DNA of 43,137 nucleotides from an uncultured Bacteroidales bacterium (GCA_900316995.1 ONEZ01000018.1:1-43137); one strand, 5' to 3'. Counted from the first letter of the stretch, positions 1 to 8,469 are shown. Numbers and translations are program-made. The notes: generated by a model not told the origin, from the sequence alone.

Positions 1-63
1 TGAAGATACAGATACATTTTCTGAAAGATATTGATTTTAGGGGAGTAATAAAGATAAGAAAAA

Positions 64-97
64 GAGAGTGACTAAATTTTACTTTTTAGTCACCCTC
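64..97. terminator. bidirectional terminator hairpin after purA
   Basis: A perfect 9-bp stem (68-76 with 85-93) extends by three more pairs across one mismatch. On the minus strand it is followed by a T-rich run (complement of 49-63), as expected for a terminator of purA, which ends 28 nt away. On the plus strand it is followed by CCTCCTTTTATTT and may also end a gene lying left of the window. Confidence 0.75.
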
Positions 98-124
98 CTT
101 TTATTTATGGATGACGGATACCTC

Positions 125-1396
125 TTATTGGTAGCGTACTATTGTCTGCTCACGGTCAGGACCTACGGAAACAATCTTGATTGGAACTCCAAGGAAGTCC
201 TCAAGGAAATCAAGGTATGCGTTGAACTCCTCTGGAAACTCATCCTCTGAGGTCATCTTGGTCATATCTGTCTGCCAGCCGTCAAGTTCTGTATATACAG
301 GCTCTATCTTCTTATCACATATCTCGTATGGGAAGTAGTCAATCTCTTCGCCGTCAATCTTATATGCCACACAAGCCTTAATAACAGGGAATGTGTCAAG
401 CACATCGCTCTTCATCATTATAAGGCGTGTTACACCGTTAATCATTACAGCGTAGCGCAGAGCCACAAGGTCAATCCAGCCACAGCGGCGGCGTCGTCCT
501 GTAACTGAGCCGAACTCATGTCCCTTATCACAAAGTGTGTTGCCAATCTCATCAAAAAGCTCTGTTGGGAACGGACCTGCTCCTACACGCGTACAGTATG
601 CTTTGAATATGCCGTAAACATCACCAATCTTGTTAGGCGCAATGCCAAGTCCGCTGCAGGCACCGGCGCATATAGTGTTTGATGAAGTTACAAACGGATA
701 TGAACCAAAATCAACGTCAAGCATTGTGCCTTGGGCTCCCTCACAGAGAATTGATTTGTCATCTGCAAGCAGGGCATTAACATAGTGCTCGCTGTCAATC
801 AGAGTGAATTTTTTTAGGTACTCAATGCCCTCCATCCACTCTTTCTCTATTTCATCCACATTATACTCAAAGTTCATACCTTTTAGCATGGCTTCATGAC
901 GGGCTTTCGCCTTGGCGTACTTTTCCTGAAAGTTCCCAAGAATATCACCTACACGCAAACCGTTTCGGCTCACCTTATCTGTATATGTAGGGCCAATGCC
1001 CTTGCCAGTGGTGCCTACCTTGGCATCGCCTTTGGCGGCCTCATTGGCTGCGTCAAGCGCACGGTGTGTAGGCATAATAAGGTGTGCCTTCTTAGATATG
1101 TAGAGACGCTTGGTAAGGTCATGCCCCGATGCGGCCAAAGCCTCAGCCTCTGCCTTGAACAGTGCAGGGTCCAGAACCACGCCATTACCTATAATATTTA
1201 TCTTGTTACCTTGGAAAATTCCTGAAGGGATAGAGCGGAGCACATACTTCTGACCGTCAAACTCAAGAGTGTGACCGGCGTTTGGTCCGCCTTGGAAACG
1301 TGTAACCACGTCATAATCAGGGGTAAGAACGTCAATCACCTTACCCTTACCCTCATCGCCCCACTGGAGGCCTAATAAAACATCAGCTTTTGCCAT
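125..1396 (-). CDS. purA: adenylosuccinate synthetase
   Basis: PurA makes adenylosuccinate from IMP, aspartate and GTP, the first committed step of AMP synthesis, in the cytoplasm. The N-terminus shows the family phosphate-binding loop QWGDEGKGK (residues 11-19), followed by RFQGGPNAGHT and later GTTGKGIGPTY, all characteristic of the family. The 423-residue length is normal. I start at the ATG at 1396 because MAKADVLLGLQWGDEGKGK is the usual PurA N-terminus; an in-frame ATG 27 nt upstream would only add MGCKNQNKE. It stands alone and ends at a hairpin terminator. Upstream, on the opposite strand, lies a heptad repeat tract and the ferredoxin promoter. Confidence 0.97.
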   Translation of the reverse strand: MAKADVLLGLQWGDEGKGKVIDVLTPDYDVVTRFQGGPNAGHTLEFDGQKYVLRSIPSGIFQGNKINIIGNGVVLDPALFKAEAEALAASGHDLTKRLYISKKAHLIMPTHRALDAANEAAKGDAKVGTTGKGIGPTYTDKVSRNGLRVGDILGNFQEKYAKAKARHEAMLKGMNFEYNVDEIEKEWMEGIEYLKKFTLIDSEHYVNALLADDKSILCEGAQGTMLDVDFGSYPFVTSSNTICAGACSGLGIAPNKIGDVYGIFKAYCTRVGAGPFPTELFDEIGNTLCDKGHEFGSVTGRRRRCGWIDLVALRYAVMINGVTRLIMMKSDVLDTFPVIKACVAYKIDGEEIDYFPYEICDKKIEPVYTELDGWQTDMTKMTSEDEFPEEFNAYLDFLEDFLGVPIKIVSVGPDREQTIVRYQ

Positions 1397-1439
1397 TTCT
1401 TTATTTTGATTTTTACAACCCACAAAAATACATTAAATA

Positions 1440-1470
1440 ATTGAGAATTGAAAATTGAGAATTGAAAATT
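1440..1470. repeat. 7-bp tandem repeat, ATTGARA x4
   Basis: Four tandem heptads alternate ATTGAGA, ATTGAAA, ATTGAGA, ATTGAAA. A second loose heptad tract (TTTTTCA, TTTTTCA, TTTATCA) follows at 1483-1503. The ATTGAAA unit is the reverse complement of the TTTCAAT unit in the tract at 5881-5922. Confidence 0.85.
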
Positions 1471-1513
1471 AAATATTTCTCCTTTTTCATTTTTCATTTA
1501 TCATTTAATTATG

Positions 1514-1521
1514 TATCTTTG
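1514..1521 (+). promoter_or_regulatory. -7 box of ferredoxin promoter
   Basis: TATCTTTG matches the Bacteroidota TAnnTTTG box, 30 nt upstream of the ferredoxin ATG. No clear TTTG -33 box is visible in the heptad tract upstream. Confidence 0.65.
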
Positions 1522-1551
1522 CGACTTAGAAATTTAATTAATTCAATTATT

Positions 1552-1719
1552 ATGGCATACGTTATTAAAGATACATGCATCGCATGTGGAACTTGTATTG
1601 GAGAGTGCCCACAAGAGGCTATCTCTGAAGGTGACATCTATTCTATCAACCCGGATCTTTGCGTTGACTGCGGCACTTGCGCTTCAGTTTGCCCAACAGA
1701 GTCTATTGTAGAGGGTTAA
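1552..1719 (+). CDS. 2[4Fe-4S] ferredoxin, 55 residues
   Basis: This is a small clostridial-type ferredoxin, an electron carrier for low-potential reactions of anaerobes. It carries two CxxCxxCxxxCP clusters: CIACGTCIGECP in the first half and CVDCGTCASVCP in the second, the arrangement needed to bind two 4Fe-4S clusters. I start at the ATG at 1552; the longer open frame from 1462 runs through the heptad repeats and the promoter and is not plausible as coding. It is monocistronic, with a TATCTTTG promoter box upstream and a strong hairpin terminator downstream. Confidence 0.95.
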   Translation: MAYVIKDTCIACGTCIGECPQEAISEGDIYSINPDLCVDCGTCASVCPTESIVEG

Positions 1720-1736
1720 TAGTTTATAACAACAGA

Positions 1737-1777
1737 AAAAAGAAGCGGTGGATATTAAATTCACCGCTTCTTTTTTC
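1737..1777. terminator. bidirectional terminator between ferredoxin and DUF3276 gene
   Basis: A perfect 10-bp stem (1741-1750 with 1762-1771) is flanked by an A run on the left and a T run on the right. It can therefore terminate the ferredoxin transcript on plus and the DUF3276 transcript on minus. Confidence 0.9.
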
Positions 1778-1805
1778 TTTGACATTTGCCAAATGCAAAA
1801 GGCTA

Positions 1806-2180
1806 TTACTCCGCAGACTCGTCTGTAGCCGGCTCTTCAGCCTGCGCTCCTTCAGCGTTCTCCGCCTCCACAGCCGGCATTGCCTGACGCATATAGCCTA
1901 AAACCTCTGTCATAGCATCTTCAAACTTATCAAAATCCTCCTTGTAAAGGAATATTTTGTGTTTTTCAAATACAAACTGTCCCTCTTCTGTTACAGACTT
2001 GCGTTTGCTTTCTGTAATTGACAGGAACAAATCTCCACGACGGTCTTTTTTGACATCAAGATAATATACCCTCTTCCCCGCCTTCACGGTCTTGGAAAAT
2101 ACAATCTCCTTGTCCTCTCTCTCTTCTCTCTGCACCCTTTGAGGCTCCTCTTTAGGTGTCCTGTTAAAAAAACTAATCAT
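1806..2180 (-). CDS. DUF3276 / PUR-domain nucleic-acid binding protein
   Basis: This 124-residue protein has the conserved core of DUF3276, a Bacteroidota family with a PUR-alpha-like fold related to the Borrelia nucleic-acid binding protein BpuR. The pattern KTVKAGKRVYYLDVKKDRRGDLFLSITESK (given here only as its landmarks: KRVYYLDVK, then RGDLFLSI) followed by a helix (FDKFEDAMTEVLGYM) is the typical PUR repeat. The C-terminal 25 residues are acidic and Ala/Glu-rich. Single-stranded DNA or RNA binding is inferred from the family, not from this sequence. It is divergent from nusB and shares a terminator with the ferredoxin. Confidence 0.85.
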   Translation of the reverse strand: MISFFNRTPKEEPQRVQREEREDKEIVFSKTVKAGKRVYYLDVKKDRRGDLFLSITESKRKSVTEEGQFVFEKHKIFLYKEDFDKFEDAMTEVLGYMRQAMPAVEAENAEGAQAEEPATDESAE

Positions 2181-2323
2181 TTCTCCTCTTTTTTATTTAT
2201 CAGTTGTTAATATGATGTTACAAAAGTCACTATTTTTTCACAAAACTCAAAATAAAATGGGAATTTATTTCGCATATATTATAAAATTTAACTTTACAGG
2301 TGCTTAAAATCAAAATTTTTATC

Positions 2324-2331
2324 TATTTTTG
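2324..2331 (+). promoter_or_regulatory. -7 box of nusB operon promoter
   Basis: TATTTTTG fits TAnnTTTG and lies 28 nt before the nusB ATG, in an AT-rich divergent region shared with the DUF3276 gene. Confidence 0.6.
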
Positions 2332-2359
2332 CACATCATAGACATGAAAAATCATAACG

Positions 2360-3298
2360 ATGATTAACAGGACACTCATCAGAACTAAGGCAGTACAGCT
2401 AATGTACTCCTGGCAGAACAATCCACAGCCGGATTTGCAGTTTTCCCTTAAGCAACAGAACCTGAGTCTTAACAAAACCTACGAGCTCTACTTTTGGCTT
2501 CTACTACTGCCAATTGAAATAACAAAATACGCTATCAAAAGAATTGAGGTGGGGCTTAACAAGTTGCGTCCTACCGCAGAAGAGGCGAACCCTAACAAAC
2601 GCTTCATAAACAACCGCTTCTACAAGCAACTGCTCAAGAACAAGACATTGGCGGATTATATTGAGAAGAAAAAGATAGGATGGGAGGAAGATAACGAGTT
2701 TATAAAGACCCTCTATGAAGAGGTTATAGGCAGTGAAATTTACAAAGAGTATATGGCGGCGCCATCCACCACATACGACGATGACAAAATGCTCTGGCGC
2801 AAGCTCTACAAAAAGGTGCTTGCAGTTTCAGAAAACCTTGAGAGCCAGCTTGAGGATATGGACATCTACTGGAATGATGACATAGAGACTGTAATGAGCT
2901 TTATAGACAAGACAATAAAGCATTTCTCAGAAGATAGCGATGAGAATCAGGAACTTATCCCAATGTACCGCGATGAAACAGACCGTACATTTGCAGAAGA
3001 GCTGATCACCGCTGCCGTAACAGACAGAGACCAATACACCAAGATGGTGGTTGAAACCGCCAAAAACTGGAACGAGGAGCGCATAGGCACCATGGAGATG
3101 GCCATTCTTATAGTGGCACTTGCAGAAATAACCACATTCCCGGTAATTCCGCTTAACGTTTCACTAAACGAGTACATAGAGATAACAAAATACTACTGCA
3201 AGGATGACAGCAAGAACTTTGTGAACGGTGTGCTTGACGCCATAGCGTCACGCCTGAAAAAAGAGGGCAAGCTGCTAAAGGTGGCAGTAGTAAAGTAG
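2360..3298 (+). CDS. nusB: transcription antitermination factor NusB (long Bacteroidota form)
   Basis: NusB works with NusE (S10) in antitermination of rRNA transcription. The N-terminus MINRTLIRTKAVQLMYSW and the C-terminal half (ITAAVTDRDQYTKMV, then MEMAILIVALAEI and NEYIEITKYY) match the NusB RNA-binding fold. At 312 residues it is about twice the proteobacterial NusB; the long helical N-terminal half is usual in Bacteroidota. It is first in an apparent operon with yajC (32-nt gap), ybbR and coaE. Confidence 0.92.
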   Translation: MINRTLIRTKAVQLMYSWQNNPQPDLQFSLKQQNLSLNKTYELYFWLLLLPIEITKYAIKRIEVGLNKLRPTAEEANPNKRFINNRFYKQLLKNKTLADYIEKKKIGWEEDNEFIKTLYEEVIGSEIYKEYMAAPSTTYDDDKMLWRKLYKKVLAVSENLESQLEDMDIYWNDDIETVMSFIDKTIKHFSEDSDENQELIPMYRDETDRTFAEELITAAVTDRDQYTKMVVETAKNWNEERIGTMEMAILIVALAEITTFPVIPLNVSLNEYIEITKYYCKDDSKNFVNGVLDAIASRLKKEGKLLKVAVVK

Positions 3299-3330
3299 TA
3301 TAATACAAACAAATAAAACAGATAAACATT

Positions 3331-3675
3331 ATGAATTCAATCCTATTACAGGCTGCTGCAGCACCAAACGGCGCAGGCACCTACAGCACTCTGATTATGC
3401 TTGTGCTGATTTTTGTGGTTTTCTACTTCTTTATGATACGTCCGCAAATGAAGAAGCAGAAAGAGATTAAGAAATTCCGTGACAGCATCAAGGAGGGTGA
3501 CAAAGTTATCACCGCCGGCGGCATTTACGGTAAAGTTAAAGCTGTAAAGCCAGACACCATAGTACTTGAAATATCAGAGGGTGTTAAAATAACCATTGAC
3601 AAAGGCTCTGTCTATGCATCAGCCGCAGATACCGCAGCTGACGCTTCAAACGCAGTTACAGCGGAGAAGAAGTAA
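3331..3675 (+). CDS. yajC: Sec translocon accessory subunit YajC
   Basis: YajC associates with SecDF at the inner membrane. The protein shows one N-terminal membrane helix (about residues 18-35, LIMLVLIFVVFYFFMI), the family motif FMIRPQMKKQKE, and the small globular part with GDKVITAGGIYGKV. The 114-residue length is normal. The C-terminus is an Ala-rich tail. It follows nusB by 32 nt and touches the YbbR gene with no gap, so the two are surely co-transcribed. Confidence 0.95.
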   Translation: MNSILLQAAAAPNGAGTYSTLIMLVLIFVVFYFFMIRPQMKKQKEIKKFRDSIKEGDKVITAGGIYGKVKAVKPDTIVLEISEGVKITIDKGSVYASAADTAADASNAVTAEKK

Positions 3676-4665
3676 ATGGACAAAACAAGGTTTATAGAGA
3701 CCATGCAATCATTTGGCAGGAAAGCCAAGACATTTGTTTTTTCAACAAATATTCTGGTTTTCCTGTTCTTTGTAGCTATTTCCGTAGGATTCTGGGTGTT
3801 CGCATCGCTGAACAAGACATACGAAGACAGGGTTACTATAAACATTAAATACATCAATGTTCCCAACGATGTGGAGTTTTCAGCAGACCTCACCACCACC
3901 ATTGATGTGAAGCTAAAAGATAAAGGGAACATTCTCATAGGACTATGGCGCAACCCGTCAGACTCTCTCATATTTGACTTTGACCAGCACCCTGAAATGG
4001 CCAAGGCAAAAAAGATATCATTTCAAAGCGCATCCCTTTTTGAGAAGCAGCTGCGTGCCAAGATGCCGAGCACTACGGTTATAGTGGATTATTCACCTGA
4101 CGATATTGTCATAGAGAAAGGCGTGCTCAAGTCAAAGAGCGTGCCTGTGAAACTACAGCGTAGCATAACTTGCAATGACCAATACTGCTTGAGTGACTCA
4201 TGCACCATAAACCCTAAAAAGGTGACAATCTACGCATCGCAAGAGCGGTTGGATGCAATTGACACCCTGTACACCTCACTGCTTGAGGCCCGGAACCTGT
4301 CTGATACACTGCGCACCAGTTTGCGTCTCAATCTGCCTTCGCAAGTTAAGACAGACCGCCCTAACGTGGAAGTTACAGTACCAGTGGAGATTTACATAGA
4401 AGGTTCTGTGGTGGTGCCGGTAAAAGCTATAAACGTGCCTAAACAGTATAAGGTAAAAACCATTCCAAGTGAGGTTACAGTAAAATACAATGTGAGCAAG
4501 AGCCGCTATAACAAGGTTACCCCAGGTGGTTTCAACATCTGCATTGATTATGAGGATATTATTGACAGCAACTCCAAGAACCAGTTCCTCATGGTAAAGA
4601 AAGTCCCGGACGGAGTAATCAACTACAAGCTCAGCCCTGAGAGTGTGGAATATATAGTTTACTAA
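3676..4665 (+). CDS. YbbR-like domain protein (CdaR family), membrane anchored
   Basis: This 329-residue protein has one membrane segment near residues 23-44 (FVFSTNILVFLFFVAISVGFW) and then repeated beta-rich YbbR modules ending in VEYIVY. In Firmicutes the YbbR protein CdaR regulates the diadenylate cyclase CdaA; in Bacteroidota the family lies, as here, between yajC and coaE, and its role is not settled. It starts directly after the yajC stop and its stop codon overlaps the coaE start by one base. Confidence 0.85.
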   Translation: MDKTRFIETMQSFGRKAKTFVFSTNILVFLFFVAISVGFWVFASLNKTYEDRVTINIKYINVPNDVEFSADLTTTIDVKLKDKGNILIGLWRNPSDSLIFDFDQHPEMAKAKKISFQSASLFEKQLRAKMPSTTVIVDYSPDDIVIEKGVLKSKSVPVKLQRSITCNDQYCLSDSCTINPKKVTIYASQERLDAIDTLYTSLLEARNLSDTLRTSLRLNLPSQVKTDRPNVEVTVPVEIYIEGSVVVPVKAINVPKQYKVKTIPSEVTVKYNVSKSRYNKVTPGGFNICIDYEDIIDSNSKNQFLMVKKVPDGVINYKLSPESVEYIVY

Positions 4666-5315
4666 TGATAATTGGTGTTACAGGTGGCATAGGCAGTGGC
4701 AAAACCTATATTTGCAAGCTGCTTGAAATAGCGGCGATACCCGTTTTCTACAGCGATGTGGAGGCAAAGCGCCTTATGAACAGTGACTTCAATGTCAAGA
4801 CAGCCATAACAGAGCTACTTGGCGACGAGGCATACGTGGAGGTGGCTTACACAGAAGACAGCGTACCTGTTGAAGAACTTGACCGCAAATTTGTATCCCA
4901 GAAAATATTTTCAGACCCTGAACTTAGGGAAAAGCTTAATAGCATAGTACACCCTGCTGTTTTTGAAGCCTTTAAGGAATGGAGAGAGAGGCAGAAGTCA
5001 AACGTAACGGTAATAGAGAGCGCCATTCTATTTGAGTGCGGACTGGACAAATATGTTGACAAGACATTAGTAGTGTCCGCGCCATTAGAGACCAGAATTG
5101 AGCGCCTTAAAAAACGTGACAACATGAGCGATGAGGAGATTCATAAACGCATGGCGTCACAGTCTGATGACAGCAGCAAACTGCGCCGTGCAGACATCAT
5201 AATAAAGAATGGCCCTAAAGATGACGTAAACAGCCAGATTTTTAATCTGCTCAAGTCAATTCAGAACGACCTTTTCACACCTGCACCTAAAGTTTTACCT
5301 TATATCGGCAGCTGA
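4665..5315 (+). CDS. coaE: dephospho-CoA kinase
   Basis: CoaE performs the last step of coenzyme A synthesis, phosphorylating the 3'-hydroxyl of dephospho-CoA with ATP. The N-terminus MIIGVTGGIGSGKTYICK contains the Walker A loop GGIGSGKT; FYSDVEAKRLM, HPAVFEAF, ESAILFECGL and the RLKKRD lid motif also fit. The 216 residues are a normal length. Its 3' end overlaps the convergent def gene by 29 bp, so no separate terminator exists between them. Confidence 0.95.
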   Translation: MIIGVTGGIGSGKTYICKLLEIAAIPVFYSDVEAKRLMNSDFNVKTAITELLGDEAYVEVAYTEDSVPVEELDRKFVSQKIFSDPELREKLNSIVHPAVFEAFKEWRERQKSNVTVIESAILFECGLDKYVDKTLVVSAPLETRIERLKKRDNMSDEEIHKRMASQSDDSSKLRRADIIIKNGPKDDVNSQIFNLLKSIQNDLFTPAPKVLPYIGS

Positions 5316-5835
5316 ATTTCCCCTTTGTAAGCGCCTGTAGTTTCTTTGAAATAAACTGCTTGCGTATAAGAGAGATTCTATCTGTGTAAACGTGCCCCTC
5401 CAGATGGTCATACTCATGCTGAATGGCACGTGCCGGGAAATCAGATATAACCTCTGTATGTTCCGTCCATTGCTCATCAAAGTAATTTATCTTTACTGAC
5501 ACTGAACGGCGTACGTTTTCTGACAGACCTGGCAGACTGAGGCAACCCTCCTCCGCAGTCTTCTCATCATCACTGTACTCCAATATGGTAGGGTTAATAA
5601 ACACCTTTTTGTAATTCTTATACTCAGGCTTGTCATCTGCCAATGGTGAAAGGTCTATAATGAACAGACGGATTGAAAGCCCTATCTGCGGAGCCGCAAG
5701 TCCTACGCCTTCTGCCTTAGTAAGAGTTTTGAACATATCTTCAATAAGTGTAGGGAGCTCGGGATAATTTTTGTCTATAGGCTCAGCTACTTTCTTAAGA
5801 ACCGCATTTCCGTAAATTACTATTGGATAAATCAT
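5287..5835 (-). CDS. def: peptide deformylase
   Basis: Def removes the formyl group from the initiator methionine of new proteins and is a metalloenzyme. All three family motifs are present: GVGLAAPQIG, EGCLSLPG (metal-binding Cys) and HEYDHLEG (two metal-binding His and catalytic Glu). The 182-residue length is typical. It lies head-on to coaE with a 29-bp tail overlap. Upstream (5841-5922) are two tandem repeat tracts that separate it from ruvX, which is transcribed in the same direction. Confidence 0.97.
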   Translation of the reverse strand: MIYPIVIYGNAVLKKVAEPIDKNYPELPTLIEDMFKTLTKAEGVGLAAPQIGLSIRLFIIDLSPLADDKPEYKNYKKVFINPTILEYSDDEKTAEEGCLSLPGLSENVRRSVSVKINYFDEQWTEHTEVISDFPARAIQHEYDHLEGHVYTDRISLIRKQFISKKLQALTKGKFSCRYKVKL

Positions 5836-5840
5836 GATAA

Positions 5841-5875
5841 GTTTAGGAGTTTAGGAGTTTAGGAGTTTAGGAGTT
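5841..5875. repeat. 8-bp tandem repeat GTTTAGGA x4
   Basis: Four perfect copies of GTTTAGGA plus a partial fifth (GTT) lie just upstream of def, in its leader or promoter region. Such a short perfect tandem is prone to slippage. Confidence 0.9.
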
Positions 5876-5880
5876 ATAAT

Positions 5881-5922
5881 TTTCAACTTTCAACTTTCAA
5901 TTTTCAACTTTCAATTTTCAAT
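5881..5922. repeat. 7-bp tandem repeat TTTCAAY x6
   Basis: Six tandem heptads (TTTCAAC or TTTCAAT) begin 5 nt after the GTTTAGGA tract and run into the last codons and stop codon of ruvX (stop at 5911-5913). Read on the other strand the unit is RTTGAAA, the same family as the tract at 1440-1470. Confidence 0.9.
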
Positions 5923-6327
5923 TGAAGTAAGATAGTCCTGCAATATAATTGTGGCGCTAATTTCGTCAACAAGCGCCTTGTTAGCCCTGTCTTTCTTCTT
6001 AAGTCCGGCGTCAAGCATGGTTTTATGCGCCAAAACCGATGTGAATCTTTCATCGTAGAAGGTGACAGGAATATCTGGCAATTCCTTTTTCAGCCTTCCA
6101 ACAAAAGGGCGAATGTAGTTCATTGACTCCGACGGTGTGTTTTTTACTGTTTTTGGCAGCCCCACCACTATTAGTTCAACCACATTTTGAGCCGTATATT
6201 TTTTTAAAAAATCAATCGTCTGAGACGCTTCTACAGTGGTTAATCCGCCCGCAATTATCTTCAGCGGATCTGTCACTGCCAGCCCCACACGCTTTTTTCC
6301 GTAGTCAATTGCTAAAATTCTGCCCAT
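5911..6327 (-). CDS. ruvX: Holliday-junction resolvase-like / pre-16S rRNA nuclease YqgF
   Basis: YqgF/RuvX has an RNase H-like fold; in E. coli it trims the 5' end of pre-16S rRNA. The start MGRILAIDYGKKRVGLAVTDP carries the first catalytic Asp (AIDYG), followed by VVGLPKT, YDERFTS and the C-terminal DEISATIILQDYL (last Asp/Glu). The 138 residues match the family. Its last codons and stop lie inside a heptad tandem repeat. The start is divergent from galE with a compact shared promoter region. Confidence 0.92.
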   Translation of the reverse strand: MGRILAIDYGKKRVGLAVTDPLKIIAGGLTTVEASQTIDFLKKYTAQNVVELIVVGLPKTVKNTPSESMNYIRPFVGRLKKELPDIPVTFYDERFTSVLAHKTMLDAGLKKKDRANKALVDEISATIILQDYLTSIEN

Positions 6328-6345
6328 TTCAAGTGCAAAGATAAA

Positions 6346-6363
6346 TAATTTTGCTTAACTTTG
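6346..6363 (+). promoter_or_regulatory. two candidate -7 boxes of galE promoter
   Basis: TAATTTTG (6346-6353) and TAACTTTG (6356-6363) both fit TAnnTTTG, 26-37 nt upstream of the galE ATG. Sequence alone does not say which one is used. Confidence 0.55.
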
Positions 6364-6389
6364 TGTTTCATACGTACAAACATTATTTT

Positions 6390-7400
6390 ATGAAAATTTT
6401 AGTAACTGGTGGAACGGGATATATTGGCTCACACACGGTTGTAGAGCTGATTGGGGCAGGTCATGAGCCAGTAATAGTTGACAATCTTTCTAATTCAAAA
6501 GCGAGTGTTTTGGACGGAATTTACGGAATAACAGGAAAAAAAGTTCCTTTTTATAACGTAGATTGCACAGATTTGAATGAGTTTGGAAGAATTTTTGAGG
6601 AGAATACTGACATTAAGGCTATAATACACTTTGCCGCAAGCAAGGCTGTGGGCGAGTCTGTCAAGGAGCCTCTTAAGTATTACAGGAACAACCTGACCGG
6701 CATATTGAATGTGTTGGAATGTATGAAACGCTACGGAGTGAACTCATTGGTGTTCTCGTCATCATGCACCGTTTACGGTCAGCCCGAGGAACTGCCTGTT
6801 ACAGAAGACGCTCCAATACAACCGGCGCTATCACCATACGGTAACACCAAGCAGATATGCGAGGAGATTATTCGTGATACAGTTAGCGCTTGCAGTGGTT
6901 TACATGCGGTAATGCTTCGCTACTTTAACCCCATAGGTGCGCACGAGTCTGCGCTTATAGGTGAACTTCCGCTTGGAGTGCCTCAGAATCTAATACCGTA
7001 TGTCACACAAACTGCGGCAGGCATTAGGGAGTGCCTCACGGTGTTTGGAGATGATTATGACACACCCGACGGTTCCTGCATACGTGACTATATAAACGTT
7101 ACAGATTTGGCAATGGCTCATATCAAGGCCGTGGAGAGAATGGAGTCTGGAGCACAGAAACAGAACGTTGAGGTGTTTAACATAGGCACAGGCAAAGGCA
7201 CATCGGTGTTTGAAGTTATACGAACATTTGAAGATGTAACAGGCGTAAAGCTTAACTACAAGGTGGGTCCTCGTAGAGAAGGAGACATTGAAAAGGTATG
7301 GGCTGACGCCTCATACGCAAACAATGAACTTGGCTGGAGCGCAAAAAAGAATTTGAGAGAGACATTGGCATCAGCATGGAAATGGCAAACAACATTATAA
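6390..7400 (+). CDS. galE: UDP-glucose 4-epimerase
   Basis: GalE interconverts UDP-glucose and UDP-galactose, feeding galactose metabolism and surface polysaccharide synthesis. MKILVTGGTGYIGSHT is the NAD-binding Rossmann start (GxxGxxG), FSSSCTVYG holds the conserved Ser/Thr, and SPYGNTKQICE holds the catalytic YxxxK. MLRYFNPIGAHESALIGE and the C-terminal WADASYANNELGW are also typical. The 336-residue length is normal. I start at the ATG at 6390; a TTG 39 nt upstream belongs to the promoter. The TPR protein gene starts 2 nt after its stop. Confidence 0.95.
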   Translation: MKILVTGGTGYIGSHTVVELIGAGHEPVIVDNLSNSKASVLDGIYGITGKKVPFYNVDCTDLNEFGRIFEENTDIKAIIHFAASKAVGESVKEPLKYYRNNLTGILNVLECMKRYGVNSLVFSSSCTVYGQPEELPVTEDAPIQPALSPYGNTKQICEEIIRDTVSACSGLHAVMLRYFNPIGAHESALIGELPLGVPQNLIPYVTQTAAGIRECLTVFGDDYDTPDGSCIRDYINVTDLAMAHIKAVERMESGAQKQNVEVFNIGTGKGTSVFEVIRTFEDVTGVKLNYKVGPRREGDIEKVWADASYANNELGWSAKKNLRETLASAWKWQTTL

Positions 7401-7402
7401 AA

Positions 7403-8467
7403 ATGAAAAAGACAGCGTTTATTTTACTACTGGCGGCATGCACCACATTATCGGCATGGGCCGCAAAAAAGAAAGCGGTGGTTGCAAGTGTTTTACAACT
7501 ACCGGAACAAGAGGTTGCTTACAATGATGGTATAGCATTCCTTAAAATGGGCAATTATGAGGATGCAGCCACTAAGTTTAGTGCGGCTATTGCAATTGAC
7601 TCCACTTTTGCTAAAGCGTACTACAACAGAGCTGTAGCCCAGTTTAACCTTGAAAACTACAACAAGGCCATGAGCGATGTAGATAATGCCATACGCCTTC
7701 AAGGAGACAAGCCTGACACAAACTGCCATGTGCTAAAGGCTAAAATATACTATGGTGTGGGTAACATTTCCGCAGCAGTTGAAGAGATAAACAAAGCACT
7801 TGAAAATGACCCTAACAATTTTGACGCAATGCTTGACAAAGCGGCCATATTAGAGTCAACTGGCAAATTCACAGATGCCATTGAGGTGTTTAATCAGATA
7901 AACTTCACAAAAGGCGGCAACGCATTAACCTTTAATGAGTTAGGAAACTGCTACATGGCAATTGGAGAGGATAGCAAAGCATTTGACTGCTACACTCAGT
8001 CATATAAGGCTGACAGCACAAACGCCATAACAAAATTCAACTACGCCACAGCTCTTTGGAAAATAAACAAAGACACGGTAAACTCAATCCGTCTTATTGA
8101 CCAGCTTATAGAGAAGGACGTAACCAACGCTGAGTATTACAGCGCCAAGGCGTTTATCCTTAGCCAGGCCGGCAAGACAGATGAGTCTATAGCAAACTTT
8201 GACACTGCTATTGCCAACAACAAGAATTTGGCATCGGCGTACCTGGGCAAAGGCATAACATACTACAACTTAGGGAAAATTGAAGATGCGGTAAACGAAT
8301 ATTCAAAAGCTATTGACGCTAACACAAACTACGGCGATGCTTACCTTAACAGGGCAATAGCAGAAGAGGATTTGAAGCAGTTTAACAAAGCTTGTGATGA
8401 TTTGGAGAAAGCTGCTGAATTAGGGACAAAGAACGCACAGGAGTATTACACTAAACAATGCAAATAA
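7403..8467 (+). CDS. secreted TPR-repeat protein
   Basis: This 354-residue protein begins with a signal peptide (MKKTAFILLLAACTTLSAWAA). The segment LAACTT could be a lipobox, but cleavage after AWA is more likely. It continues with about eight tetratricopeptide repeats, e.g. YNDGIAFLKMGNYEDAATKF, AYYNRAVAQFNLENYNKA and AYLGKGITYYNLGKIEDA. It is probably periplasmic and acts as a protein-binding scaffold. It starts 2 nt after galE and its stop is 2 nt before the OmpA-like gene, so it probably works with that protein; a TPR domain plus PD40, CRD and OmpA domains is the domain set of the single-chain type IX secretion protein PorE. Confidence 0.85.
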   Translation: MKKTAFILLLAACTTLSAWAAKKKAVVASVLQLPEQEVAYNDGIAFLKMGNYEDAATKFSAAIAIDSTFAKAYYNRAVAQFNLENYNKAMSDVDNAIRLQGDKPDTNCHVLKAKIYYGVGNISAAVEEINKALENDPNNFDAMLDKAAILESTGKFTDAIEVFNQINFTKGGNALTFNELGNCYMAIGEDSKAFDCYTQSYKADSTNAITKFNYATALWKINKDTVNSIRLIDQLIEKDVTNAEYYSAKAFILSQAGKTDESIANFDTAIANNKNLASAYLGKGITYYNLGKIEDAVNEYSKAIDANTNYGDAYLNRAIAEEDLKQFNKACDDLEKAAELGTKNAQEYYTKQCK

Positions 8468-8469
8468 TT

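Noticed and set aside
1-71. 3' end of a gene entering from the left
   Set aside because: Two frames are open for a few codons up to stops at 34 or 71, but too little is in the window to choose.
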